Below, piece after piece: positions 1-12,119 of a stretch of 64,000 bases of DNA; the stretch's first letter is position 1; each line of letters starts with the position of its first letter. Both the position numbers and the translations under genes were made by a program. The notes beneath the pieces were generated by a model, which saw only the letters and a list, made by a program, of their open reading frames with translations, did no database searches and was not told where the DNA came from. The DNA is from Blasia pusilla. Lineage: Eukaryota > Marchantiophyta > Marchantiopsida > Blasiales. The stretch lies in the NCBI GenBank assembly GCA_050084515.1, contig CM114271.1:35712001-35776000 (forward strand), read 5' to 3'.

Positions 1-580
1 TTTCACACCAAATTAATGGAGAGATGAAATGTATTACCTTATAAAGGTTACTTCCAAAAGTTGAATCCATTCCTACTATGTCTCCTTGGTTCAAAGTAGC
101 AAGCTTTTCAAGCATCCATGGTGTTCCGACTACTAAGAAAAATGGATCATATTCTGGTTTGTTTTGTTCTCGATACAACAAAGCCAAACATGGATGTTGT
201 TGGACCCACATTCTTATTGCAGTTACATCATTGGATTGTAATGATGTGAATTTAGCTTCAATTGTAGTTTGATGTCACAAATATCTATTATGGTGAGGTT
301 AATATCCCTTGACCATATCACGTTCTCAACTATACTTCTGAACACCTCTCTCTGATGTATTTGTAGTGTTCATTTAAAATGTATGTTGGTTGAACACTAG
401 CTCTCAACAGACATTCAACAAACTCGCGACATCTATTAGATAGATGTGACACGATATGAGAATTTGCTATAATTGCACTCTTATCCAACATACTATGACA
501 AAATTTGTTATTCTTGTCAATGTGTTCCCAATGCATCCACCAAATCAAACACAAATTTGATCTTTCTACATACACCATCT
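1..580 (-). pseudogene. MULE-type transposase fragment, running off the window start
   Basis: Read on the minus strand, 578-330 gives a helical stretch around LSNRCREFVECLLRASVQP. After a frame change near 275-300, positions 272-50 read NDVTAIRMWVQQHPCLALL, then VVGTPWMLEKLATLNQGD and GMDSTFGSNLYK. A WVQQ-type stretch followed by TPWML and (M)DSTFG is the pattern of MULE/FAR1-type DDE transposases, and the D of MDSTFG would be the first catalytic acid. A GTAATA follows directly after the SNLYK codons, so an intron is possible. The remaining catalytic domain would lie before coordinate 1. The frame change could be an intron or decay. A domesticated FAR1/SWIM-type gene is the alternative to a transposon copy. 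Confidence 0.6.
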
Positions 581-599
581 TTGCAAGGTGGCATTGACA

Positions 600-1140
600 T
601 CCTCGAGATATAGATGTACCAAGAAATGTTGATCGAGCTAGGGGTCAACTGTTCATACCTTTCTTTATCCCTTTTTGTACACTCTTGGGGAGATCTTTTT
701 TAAAAATGTTCCGAAAGTCATTTGGTCCATATGCACACCAATATTGGATTATATGGCAAGATTTGTCCTCTCATTGGAATTTCTAATCTTGAAGGCATAA
801 TGGAAATTCTCTCTGTTTCTCTCCCCTTCAAGAAAATTTTTGAACCTATCTAGAGGGATCCTCTTTTGTCCATTTAAGATGAGTGGAAAAAAAGGGTCAT
901 GGAGGAGGGATCTGAAGCACATGCTAAGGCTGTTCGAACATGTTTACATCCAATATTCAAAAGTGACATGATATTACATATAATATCCCCATAAAGAACT
1001 AAGTTAAAGACAATAATTGGAAAATGAATTGATGTAGAGAACTAAAGAGGGAAAAATATCAAAGCTCTGACATTGCCATAATGTGATATCCGCAATTTTG
1101 CAATTTTGAAGATTAACACATTCTTGTATTCAACCAGGGT
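600..1140. other. AT-rich DNA with no recognisable gene
   Basis: No reading frame with family resemblance, RNA gene or clear repeat structure was seen here. It may be the 5' flank of the MULE fragment. Confidence 0.4.
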
Positions 1141-1149
1141 ATAGATCTC

Positions 1150-2068
1150 TTCCAAAATGAAGATTATTTGAAGTAAAGGTTGTATATACAAGACTATGTT
1201 GAAGATTATTTTTGCGTATTGGAAGAATGAGGCCTATTGGAGTGGATCACGAAGCTCCTAGGATAAGGCAGAGAGGTGGAACATCAAGGATTTGCCTTGG
1301 AGGAAAGGGAAATAAATTCACTAAGTCTAAAGACCAAGAGCGAAGCTCAGCAAAGACAATGAAGCCTAATAAAGAACCTATTTATGAAGTGCTTCGCTCT
1401 TTAACGAAGCACGAAGAAGAAGCAGAAGTACTTCGTTCGTCAACAAAGCACTAAGACAAATCAGTAGTGCTTCGCAGAAGAATGAAGAGGGAAGAACGAA
1501 GCACTTGGAACAAACGTGAAGAATGCAGCGCTTCGTCTTGGAGAGAAGAGGAAGAGCTTTGTCTTTAAAGGAAGAAGAAGATGTCCCGACTTCGCAATGA
1601 AGATAAGACTATCCGTGATTCCAAGCGGCACACTGTTAGAGTTGTTAGGCTAGGAAGAGGCGTAACTTTCCGGAACAGATAGGAATTAGGACAGTTACAA
1701 CCAGCAGATTGCTATGAATCATAGGAAAAGATCAGAGAACCATAGATCAAAGTAGTTAAAAGATGCCAATAGGAACCATCTTAGCAAGAAGCCCTTCAGG
1801 TCTTAAGTACTCGTACCATTTGGAAGGATATTTAAGGAGCATAAACGTAGCTCTAAGCATCATTCTCTTACGCTGTCGTTTTGGTGTAGGAGTGGTCCGG
1901 GCAAGGGAGTAGTACCCTCTCGTACTTATATACACTTTGAAGCTTTTCATTCTTGATGGAATAGTAAAGAACTCAATTCTTTTATTATGATGTACGGCTT
2001 GTATTAATGAATCATCTTATTGGGTCTGCAGAGTGAGGAGTGGATTAGGAGAATATATTTGACCAACA
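1150..2068. repeat. LTR-like block with CTTCG/CGAAG repeats (possible solo LTR)
   Basis: From 1320 to 1600 the sequence repeats short blocks containing gtgcttcg or cgaagcac. One pair forms a perfect 8-bp stem with an 8-base loop at 1389-1412. Downstream there is a TATA-like run near 1925 and a stretch resembling the R/U5 of plant retrotransposons, ending around ttgacca at 2068. The open frame at 1212-1454 just reads through these repeats. I see no primer-binding site or target-site duplication, so a solo or truncated LTR is an inference. Confidence 0.3.
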
Positions 2069-2069
2069 A

Positions 2070-5000
2070 AATAATCAACAGCGAGATGTGAGAAATCTGT
2101 TTGATCGAGAGTAGCCTGTCAGGACGGATTGAGTTCCGAAAGTAGGAGAAGCCATCTTCTGTTGAGATCTCTATGAGGTTCTTTGGTGTTGAGTGAAGAT
2201 CTGCGTGAGCGTGAATTCAATTCCACTTGAGAAATCGAGGAAAGAAACGGTGGTACTAACAAAGAGAAGAATATAATGATAATTGATTGAATCCAAACTG
2301 TATATACTTAACTACAACTATTGCAAGATAAACATCAACTTAAACTCTCTTTTCAGATAATCGTGATCCTCTTGGGGATCAAACTCCATAAATCATAATA
2401 AAAAGATCAATTCTTATAATTCTTGTACATTACACATAGACAATGAATTAGCACAACGAGGAGAATTTTTCACCTTAAGCTTCACAAAAGCAGAAGTTAC
2501 TACTCCTTCCCTGAAGGCCTCGTATGGAGTTCCCCTCTTGTGTAGTATCTCGATTTTTTCAACTTATGAACCTCATTTACTCCTTGCTCTATATTGATAG
2601 TAAAATGCATGCCTTCCCCTTGCCCCTACAATGCAATGCTCAAGCCTGATTGAGCCCTTGGATTGAGCTCACCCTCTGCCCTGCCCGACGACCTCTATGG
2701 ATGCTCCTGCCACTTGCCTGAAGAATTTTTGAAAGTTTCTTCTACCTACTGTCGCCCTCAGCATCCAATAGTCTCATCTCTTGCCTACAGTTCCTCGCTT
2801 TCCTTTCTCTGCCGCTAGTTTCCTGTTCACATCTAGGGCAATTCGGGTAGTTTGGGCAACCGCACCTCATCCTTAGGTTAGCTTAACTTGAGGATGAATA
2901 GGTGCAAGGTCTCCGTTAGATCTCTTGTCACATTTACTCTCTATCTCCGTAGTGAGAAGTTCCCTTCATCCATGCGTCTTTTGTCGGCTACAACAAGGCG
3001 CCTCGACCCTACCACGTTATCCCGCCCGACCTAAACAACTATGACGTGACCTAAAAAATTATGCCTCCAACCTAGTCGCTTTACTTAAAAGCTCCCTGGC
3101 GGATGTTAGATCTATAAGGCTCTCTTTTTTGACATTTGCCACTACTATCTACACGCTACACCCAAGCGCTCTTGCTCACCATTATGTTACTGCTCTACCC
3201 TAGTCTGCTTCTAGAAAAAGTCAAAGAAAAATGAGCAACACTTCCGCGCACACTTTTTGAACAAAAAAACGACAACGCTAACGCTAACCAACGTCTCTAG
3301 GGGCTCCCCGCCAAGGCAACTTGCTTGCCTACCTATATATAAATATTTTCCCCAATGCCCGCTTGCATCTTTCTTATGTAAAATCATAGTAAAAATGGCT
3401 CACACGGCCAACTACACTCTTAAATTTACATCGGCATATCGAGCCACATCCACCCTTTGCTATGCAAGAATCCGGACGGTAGCACCCTAGTTCCTACTAC
3501 ACACAAAGCAAGAGAAGTGCTCCTAAGGCCCTTGGAGGGAGAACTAAATATGGTTGCATAGAAAGTAATAGTCCCTTCATGGCATAGATATGAACAAAAA
3601 TTATTGGGACTTTCCTTTCCCATCCACATTGACTTTTCCATAATGCTCATGAATTTTAGTAATTGAAATTTTCAATAATTTAAGTCCATTTAATGGACTT
3701 TTCCTCTCATGCCACGAACATAAGTCCACTAACTTGAACAAGCCTATGGACACAAGCTTTGTCAGTACTCAACCTTGGAACTAAAACATAATAGGGAGAG
3801 GGTAGTAGGAGATACCAAGTATTTATACATCTATGATTATCAAAACATTCACGAACCTTTCTAATAGGAAAAAAATGCTTGTTGGATAATGGCACAAAGA
3901 GTAATAGGAACATGTATCTAGGGTTTAAGGAAGTATAATGTCTTTCGATCCCATTAAGAGAAAATCTTTACCATAGAGTGTGCAACAAACCTTAGGCATA
4001 TATGTAGACACGGAAGAGTTAAAGGGAAGAAATAAGAAGTGATGATGAAAAACGTTAGAAGGGACTAGTCAGTTAGTTTCGTAAGAAAGAGGAGCAAGAA
4101 GAGAAGGATAGGTTTGGATAAATTTTTGATAACATGACTTATGAAATGTTGCATTGAAGCTTAGTCCAATATATAGATGTATGATTGAAGGGGATAAGAC
4201 ATATAAACTACCAATTCCAAATTTTTGTAAATATCTTGGTCATACACATATCTTGCTTCAAAATCAACATTATTATGATATCCTTCTTAAAAAAATTAAT
4301 TTGGAAAATAAGAAAAATGCCATACCCAAATATAAATAAATATGCATCTAAAATAATAGAGGTGGAAGGTAGAGAGTGACTATAAGAAATTTTGAGCATG
4401 GCACATGAGCATATGAATGGTGAGTACTTAGTAGCCAACAGGAGGGGCAGGGGGGGGAAGAGGCGGGGCAAAAGGATTAATATTGAAAGCTTGGAAGTTT
4501 TCATGTCTTTTATGGTGGAATAGGCCCTAACGAGCTCATTTAGGGCCTAATCTTATCTCAAAAGAATATCCTTTCTATTTTTAGAAGTATTGTTATACAC
4601 TATTGCATTAATTTAGGATCAAGGAGGGCATCTACATCCACATGTCATTATAGAGAGGGCTGAGAGAGAGAGGGTATACTGTAAGGTGAGAGAAACGGAG
4701 CTTTGAACTTCATTCTCTCTTTGTTGAACCTCCTTTGCATGAGGCGGAGTGCACCTTGCATTGTAAGTAATCCTACCATGTCACCATGAGAGTGAGTTTG
4801 GTTAGAGAGTTAGAGATGAAACTTTGTGTTTGTGAGAGATAAGGTTCTATTTTATTGTAGATTACTTGCCTTTGTGTTAAGACTCCATTTTTTAATATAT
4901 AAGTCTAGTGTTTTGTGTGTTTGATTATTGAGAAGGATATATGTGGTATAGCGATGTGTATGCTTATGAAAAATCCCATAGCGTGCCACTTAGTAGAGGG

Positions 5001-5638
5001 GATTTCTAAGCCCCTCCACAACATTTCTTTTTTTTTTGGGAAATGGGCTCAACAATATAGTCATCCATTTCTTTGAAAAACCTTCTCCATGCCGTACTTT
5101 AACCTAATCTTGCCTTCACTTGTTATTATCTTCTTACCACAGTAACAAACACGTATGGTAATGCTTACCATATTTCTTGAGGAGTACATCATTATGAGGT
5201 GTCTCCTAGTATCAATTGATTGTTAGTGCAATTGATTATACCTAATGTCTTCTTGGCTCATCCATTTGTGTATAATGAATAACCGCCAACAAATGTAACT
5301 TACATGTGAATCAAAATAATAGAAATTTAGGGGAGGATAAGTCAAGATGAAAATTTTCTCTTAAAAACAATAAATATACAACTCATCAAATTTTTATTTA
5401 ATAGAACTGAAGACGAAAGAGTTCTACCACAAGATGTGAAAACCGCACAAAAAGATAAAATCTAGGAGCTATGAGAGAGTATTACAAGATGACCGTTAAG
5501 ATGCATAGAGAAGGATTTTACCAAAGAATTTTAAAATATTGTGGATTTGTGAAAAGACATTTACAATTGCGCAAGACATTTTTTCTAGTAGGAAGACATA
5601 TGGTATAATAGATTATTAGGATAAGCGGGTGCTATGGA
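2070..5638. other. Intergenic DNA, no supported gene
   Basis: Only short unrelated open frames occur (for example 3257-3490, 3426-3650, 4208-4504), with no domain I recognise. There are AG-rich tracts near 4440-4470 and 4660-4700. Probably old repeat debris. Confidence 0.4.
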
Positions 5639-5639
5639 T

Positions 5640-5915
5640 TACTTTACCTCCCATAATTAATTTTCATAATTCTTAGATTCCATTAATAGGATGTTTAAAA
5701 TGGAATCTCAGAATTATGAAAATTAAATGATTTTTTGTCCTTTCTCTTATTCTTGACACTTTCAACCAATGGGATTATTTTTTTTCTAAAATTTAAACCT
5801 ATTAATCCATTAATAGGTTTAAATTTTAAACCATCCTATTAATTTAGAAAACAAATAATCCCATCGGTTGAAAGTATCAAGAATAAGAGAAAGGAAAAAA
5901 AATGTGAGGTAAGTT
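5640..5915. mobile_element. MITE-like element with nested inverted repeats
   Basis: The ends read TACTTTACCTCCCA on the left and, on the opposite strand, TAACTTACCTCACA on the right, giving imperfect terminal inverted repeats of about 14 bp. Inside are two hairpins. The smaller one (about 5654-5735) pairs attttcataattcttagattccatt with its complement. The larger (about 5739-5893) pairs tctcttattcttgac-actttcaacc-atgggatta with its complement around an AT-rich centre. No coding capacity. Size, AT content and foldback structure fit a miniature inverted-repeat transposable element. A TA target duplication is possible but not certain. Confidence 0.6.
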
Positions 5916-6888
5916 ATGTGCAATATTTACAGCCTCCACAAACATGTGTCTTCATGAATACCTTGTAGGGGTGGCTCCACATTGCATATTTTCATTCTCG
6001 ATGGGCAGCTAGGATACCCAACTGTTGTTCTTGACAATATGGCATTAGATCAATAGTTGAGCCTTTTATGGTTCTATTGTCGAGCCTTTAATAGAGGATG
6101 ATGTCCGAAGGTTGTGGTAAATGCTTGGCCACATACATGGAGAAGCTCAAGAGGGCATTCTATCGTTAGAGACTATACACTAGATCTGGCCATCAGCCAC
6201 CGTTTTGAATACCTTGCTTAGCAACTTGAGTGGTGAATCTTTGAATGCTCCCTACGCTGCTGCTTGATAATGTCACGCCTCCCGTGTCATGCTTGATTGA
6301 TGTTGCACCAATCCTGGTGGAAAAATTTCAATTTATGCGTGTGTGCGAAGAGGAACTCGAGATTGTCCCCTATGGAAGAGTTTTTGTCTGGGAAGGATCA
6401 ATTTGTAGACGCATCTCATACTACACCATCTCATACTATACCAACGTTTCTTTTCCGTCTTTATTCATCTTGTGTTTGGTCGATTCTCGTATTTTATGCT
6501 TGGCTTGCTCCATTCTCAAATTGTGTGATTATCTTTTGCTTCTTGCAAACATTGTAGAGTGTGGAGATATTTCATTCCTTAGCTCGCGATGGCTATATGA
6601 TCTTGGCCCCTTGAAATTATCTCGGTCCTTACAACTATGACTAATCTTGGTTTCTGAGGATTCTTCTTGTACCTATCTAGGTTCGTGCTTATGCTCTACT
6701 ATTCTCCTCCAATGAAGTTGCTAGCTTCATTTCTTGCATCTTAGGCCCTCCATCTGTGCTAGCCGCAAATGACAGTTTTGTTGTCTTTGCTTGCATTTTA
6801 GGTCCTCCATCTACGCTGGATGTGAATGAGATTTTTGTTGCCTGCAGCAAGGCGCCCAAAACTAATGTCATGGACTAGCCTCGAGTGT
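5916..6888. other. Region upstream of the Helitron Rep, no firm gene
   Basis: The 131-codon frame at 6245-6640 has no recognisable domain. It may include decayed upstream Helitron sequence (the HUH nuclease part), but I could not identify the HUH motif. Confidence 0.3.
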
Positions 6889-6889
6889 G

Positions 6890-9180
6890 ATGCGGGAAAT
6901 GCATGTTTGGCAAGCCGTGGTTAATGCGTATCTTGCAATCGAGGATTCAAAAAATTTGGATCTTGTATAAACAACTTCATGAATGCAAGGAAGGGGTTTG
7001 CATCATTAGGAAAAAATTGTCCAAACCTTATTGTCAAATTTGTTTCCCCAATAGTTTGCACCTTAACCTTGAACCATTCATTGATCTAGCCTCTATGAAA
7101 TGGAATTACTATAGACCTTCCTTAGAGCACCGAAATGTGATTCCTTATCATCCTCTCCTTTTGGTTTTATGGGGAGCCCATACAAACATCCGAAGGGTTA
7201 CCAATGCAGCTTGGTTGTACTATTTACTAAAGTATGCTTTGACGTGTGAGCCAACAAGTTCGTTGAATATAGACAAAATCAACAAAGTGCCTTGGTCTTG
7301 AGGGCTTGGATGAAGTCAAGCTAAGATTAGTATCTGGTGCTGTCCTTAATCGATCAATTTCTTCAACAAAAGCTCCTTTGATATCTCTGTAGATTCCCAT
7401 GATTAATAGATCTCATGTTGTTCACTACATTGATTCTAACCCACCAAACAAAAGAACAAACTTGTACAAGAATGCATCCACATCATGCATTCATCCTACA
7501 ACAATCTATTGTGACACACGTGTAATCAATGAATACCAGACGTTTGTCCTCTATTGGTCTAACCATGACTTACTCAAAGCTCATCCAAAAAATTAGAATA
7601 GAGAATAATTGGTGTGGATAGCTTAGGTAATATTGTAGTGAAGTCTTATCGCGTTGTCCGCTTCATGGATGTTTCATCCTCTCCATCAATGGAATGAGTC
7701 TTTTTATATGGTTCTACTAGAAGCAATAACATTTCTTTTGAGGAAAATGTTTTTATCATATATCTTATGGGGGGTTTCAAGTCCATGGATGATACATATA
7801 GTTTTATTAAGTCTCATGCAATCAAGAATTTATGGAGCTAGGTTCATGAGGCTTAAATTGTAGCAAAGGAAACTACAATGCTCCAAGGAGAGATATCCAT
7901 GGACTTAGCTACAATGCTAACCAGTCCACCTAAACCAGATGAGATCACCTGATAATTTCAACCGAAGGAAAATCCTGATCGTGATGTAAGCTTGCTGAAT
8001 ATTGGGCAGACATTGCTATTCACTAGACTAAGGAGTGTAACATTTGGACTAGTCCTCCTTTCTGGACCTTTAGGTTGTGGTAAGTCCTTTTTTATAAGAT
8101 TTATGGATAAGTTTTGGTCCTCCAAGAAGATATATCCTCTGCTTACTGCCACAACACAAATCACCGCTGTGCATCTCCCTCCTCATGCAACTACAATGCA
8201 TTCTGCATTTGCTATTCCTATTAATTCATGGTAATTTATCTACAATGCATACTATCTCTGACTCGTATACAAGGATTAAATCTTCTTAGGTTGATGTCAT
8301 TGATGAATGCTCTATGCTAACTTCTAAGCTACTCCAAATCATAGCCATATGAGTTAATGAAGTTTCACCATTCAGATTGGACCACCCTGTTGGTGGCAAG
8401 TTAATTGTCCTTGTTGAGGACCTCTGCCAACTACCCCCTTGTATGCAGTCATAGAACTTTCACATCTTGTCGTAGTTGCCATATCACCTCATCAACATTA
8501 TTTACTTATACGTAGTCATATGAAATGATCACACCTATGTAACACTCATATGATACTTATTACAATGACTTCCTCAACTAAATCGGAAGCATATTGCTTC
8601 TAAATCTCATATACATGAATGTTTGGGGGATTTTTTGTGTGTATGAAAATGAAGCAATACATTACATATCTTCAGATGCTACCATTATATGCAAACATTG
8701 TGAAGATGTTTCACTTTTTAATCGACTTGCTCTTAGGCTTCTTTTGGTGATGCTTCAATTATGAAGGTCGACGTACTTATTGATGCGCTTGCATGCGCTC
8801 AACTTAATTCATGGATGCATGATTCTACATTTCATTAGTTGCCATTTGAAGCTAAGCATTGCAAAGTTATGCTTACATCAAATATCAACTTAAAGATTCA
8901 AGCATCCAATGGCTCTATTGGTTCTCTTTTTTATCAGATTCTCTTTCATGAGAATAACCAAGTATGATTCCACTCATAAGTATACTAAGAGAATCAAGAG
9001 AGTCTGGTCTTACGCTATACAATCACAACTCACAAGAGCCCAGGCTCAACCATTGACGGTCCATGTTTTTTGGTGAAAACATTAATTTTTTCATTTGGAC
9101 TAGCATATGTCTTGCTCTTACGTGTAAAGACAAGGGCTCAACTCTGGATACTAAGTCCACTCAAGCCTTCTGATTTTACA
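6890..9180 (+). pseudogene. Helitron Rep/PIF1-like helicase, broken
   Basis: A rolling-circle Helitron transposase remnant read in several frames. At 6903-7301 the Helitron-like domain reads YCQICFPNSLH, then RNVIPYHPLLLVLWGAH and WLYYLLKYALTCEP, followed at 7399-7596 by IPMINRSHVVHYID. The PIF1-family helicase follows. Walker A is GPLGCGKS with ATTMHSAFAI downstream (7992-8234). Walker B is VDVIDECSMLTSKLLQII (near 8300), then LVEDLCQLPP (near 8420). NINLKIQASNGSIG lies near 8890 and the late motifs THKSPGSTIDG and FSFGLAYV at 9030-9110. The order matches Rep-Hel proteins. Many stops and frameshifts make it inactive. The N-terminal HUH nuclease is not visible, so it is lost or unrecognisable. 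Confidence 0.8.
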
Positions 9181-12100
9181 CTTTTATCTCAACTCACTTG
9201 ATAGGAACCAAGTTGCTTATGTCTTATCTGCAGTCATCTTCACACTACATCAACAAGGAATAACACCACTCAAGGTTGAGGTGGAAGAGCTTCATCTCAA
9301 CTTCCCCACAATGTGTAGCTTCCGATGTTCAAGCATAAGACTAATCAGAGTATAATACCAAAAATACATTCCACCAATGAGATTCATCACCATGAGAATA
9401 ACTAAACTCAAGTACTCATTTGACCTATTTCATATTACCTTGATTATAGACCATTCTTCTTGGATCTAACACAGTCTCAATAGGTGCCCTCAAGCTACCT
9501 GATTTTTTCGAGAATGATTCTCAGTGACATCAGAGCTGAACCTGAGGAATACAAACCACGTTACATTTTTCCTAGGAAAAATCAAATTAGGTATATGGAT
9601 AATTTAGGAATAGTCCTAGCTTTCAAGGAGCATGGAGTAATTGGAAGGCATATTTAGACACCAATAAATCAGGGGAAGATGTGGGAGTTTAAGTTCCGGT
9701 GTGTGAATAAGGAATCACCAATTGCTAAAGTTCTGGCTTTTTTCTAGATCAACTCTATTTTTACAACCAAATCCATTAGTTCTATGGTTTTGCAATTATA
9801 TTTTCCACTTAAGGCATATTTTCATACTATGAATCATTGTTGTTTGCTCATTGTCTCTACTCTTCCGTTCTCTAATGTCTCTATTGTTTTTCATTTTCCT
9901 ACTACATCAAATGGATATATAATGTGTGTTTCATTGCACTAGCTTACCTTTCATTCATTATTTCTTCATTGCTACTTTCAGTCAAGATACAATGCATTTT
10001 TCATTCTTGTTTGAAAAATATGAGTGTATGTAACAGTTAAGGCATCGCCAAAGCAGAGGAACTTCAATGCCATTCCATCATCAGAGTCAATGGAACCATC
10101 AGATGCCATCTGCCAATAACGTGGAAATATCTACACCTTGCAATCTACAAATGGGTAGCTTCATAGATCAACATGACATACTTACATTGAAAATATGCAA
10201 TCAATTGCACCATCACTATCAGAGGCACAAAGTAGGTTACTTTTTCTATTTGCTACATTTAGAAATATTAATGAGTCTCTACACTCAACAGACACGAGGG
10301 ATTCGAAGATCCTCTTTCATTAGCCCAAGCACCTGCTGCACATGATAAATACAATTAGTAAGAACAAGAGAAGAATTCTAAGACTTTGTGTATAGTGTTG
10401 GGATTAGCATTTTGCGGAGATGAAACATTTCCGAGGGAAATCTCAGTAATATGATATCATCTTTAGTTTCATTCTCCATTTGGCAACTTCGACTTGATGT
10501 GCTTGAGTGTTTTCTAGCAAATAGTCATGATACATTTTTACTCATAATAAACCTTATTTTTGTAAGGCTTTACTCCAACTATTTACTATATCATATCATT
10601 GCCTTAAATATCAATAGGGTTGCTCTTTTCTAATATTGTGACTCTATCTTATTTTCTACCAATTAGCCATTTCTAGAGTCTTGCAATATATATTATGCAT
10701 TTTTGGGATATTTTGCAAGTGCATCTACAACATTTATTGTCCTACTCTGCATCAGCTCAACTTGCCACAAGTGCAATTACTATGTTGCTAACGGGAATGT
10801 AGTTCATGCATATGTTCTATCACATCCATCCCTTTAGATTCACAGTGATAGAAATTCCACCATATCATTGCAAATTAAGTAATATTCTTGTACATTAGTT
10901 TCATCTCTCTTCCAATCTGTATCACATTTACTCCAACACTACCTCCAGCCCCATTCCTAAGACAACAACTAAGCTCATTCATTTTGCCACTCATTCATTT
11001 CCATCACTTCAGACTTGCTACTCGCTGTAGTACTGCGAATAAAGCATTTTCATATTTATGGAGGCACAACCATTAAATTTTCTATTCTTATTGCATTCTA
11101 TTGCGAAGCCATGCAACCCTTCTTCCATGACATAAAATATCCATATCCATACTTGCAAAATTTTGTGTAGCTTGGCTTTAAATACTTTACACAATCACAT
11201 AGCCTCTTCTTGACTTAATTCACCGATCTAGACCTATGATTATTTCTAAGTGTTGACATGCTTCAACCTGTTAATTTCATTCTTCATTTGAATCCACCAG
11301 GACTTATGTGCAACAAAGCAACATATGTCATTAACTACTTTCATGCTCACATTGCCTACCACATCTATTTTGTAGTAGTTTAAGCGTCCTTGCATTCCCT
11401 TACTACATTGCCAATAGCTTCCGTGTACTTAATCAGGTCAATCCCAACCACTCACATAACTTTACTAGGCCATACACTTGTTTTGATTGTAAAACTAATA
11501 TAATCGACGTTAGTATAATGCTCGTGCAATGCACAAATGAAAATTTCTAATCTTGTACGTCGGAGGAAGAAAAAATTTATGTATAGGTTCTCGAACCCCA
11601 TCCTCCTATATGAAAATGAAATTGATGAAATTGATGCCGTGCTGAGAGGAAGGATCAACACGGCTTCTCGGTTGTGAGAGGAGGGTTGGAATGAGGTCTA
11701 CTACTCTTTCTGATTTAGTGGCTTGGAGACGGGAAGGAACAATGCTCCTAACGAAGAAAATGACGAAGTGTCCGTCAGGCTGACAAGCACGAGGTAATCC
11801 CCACATCCATGGGAAAAGCGTGAGACTCAAAGTTCTAGAGAAAATAACTTCTGCATGGAATTTGGTGTGAATAACTTGAAAGATGCTTGCCGTTTCTGCC
11901 CCGGAAGCAATGATGTAGCTCCGCCGGTTTCGTTGAATTCCACCGCTTTCAAGGCTTCAAGCAAATGTTGTATCTTCGGACGCACGAATGGGGAAATTGG
12001 GCAGATCTTATCGGCATGGTCGTTATTAAGGCGTAGGTGGTCCAACTTTCTTACGACTTGTCGAATTGGAATTCGTCGTCACAGCGCATGCAATCACGCT
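9181..12100. other. AT-rich DNA downstream of the Helitron helicase
   Basis: No coding region recognised. Short frames such as 10067-10345 and 10888-11076 show no family resemblance. Part of this may be the non-coding 3' portion of the Helitron. Confidence 0.35.
11524..11550 (+). other. Candidate Helitron 3' terminus (hairpin + CTAA|T)
   Basis: gtgcaatgcac at 11524-11534 can form a small hairpin 12 bases before CTAA (11547-11550), which is followed by T. Helitrons end in CTRR with a short hairpin about 10-12 bases upstream and insert 5' of T. The hairpin stem is only 4 bp and no matching 5' TC end was found. Confidence 0.35.
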
Positions 12101-12119
12101 TTTACTGAATTTTTCAATT

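Noticed and set aside
4154-4504. Three overlapping frames of 61-98 codons
   Set aside because: AT-rich, mutually overlapping, no domain.
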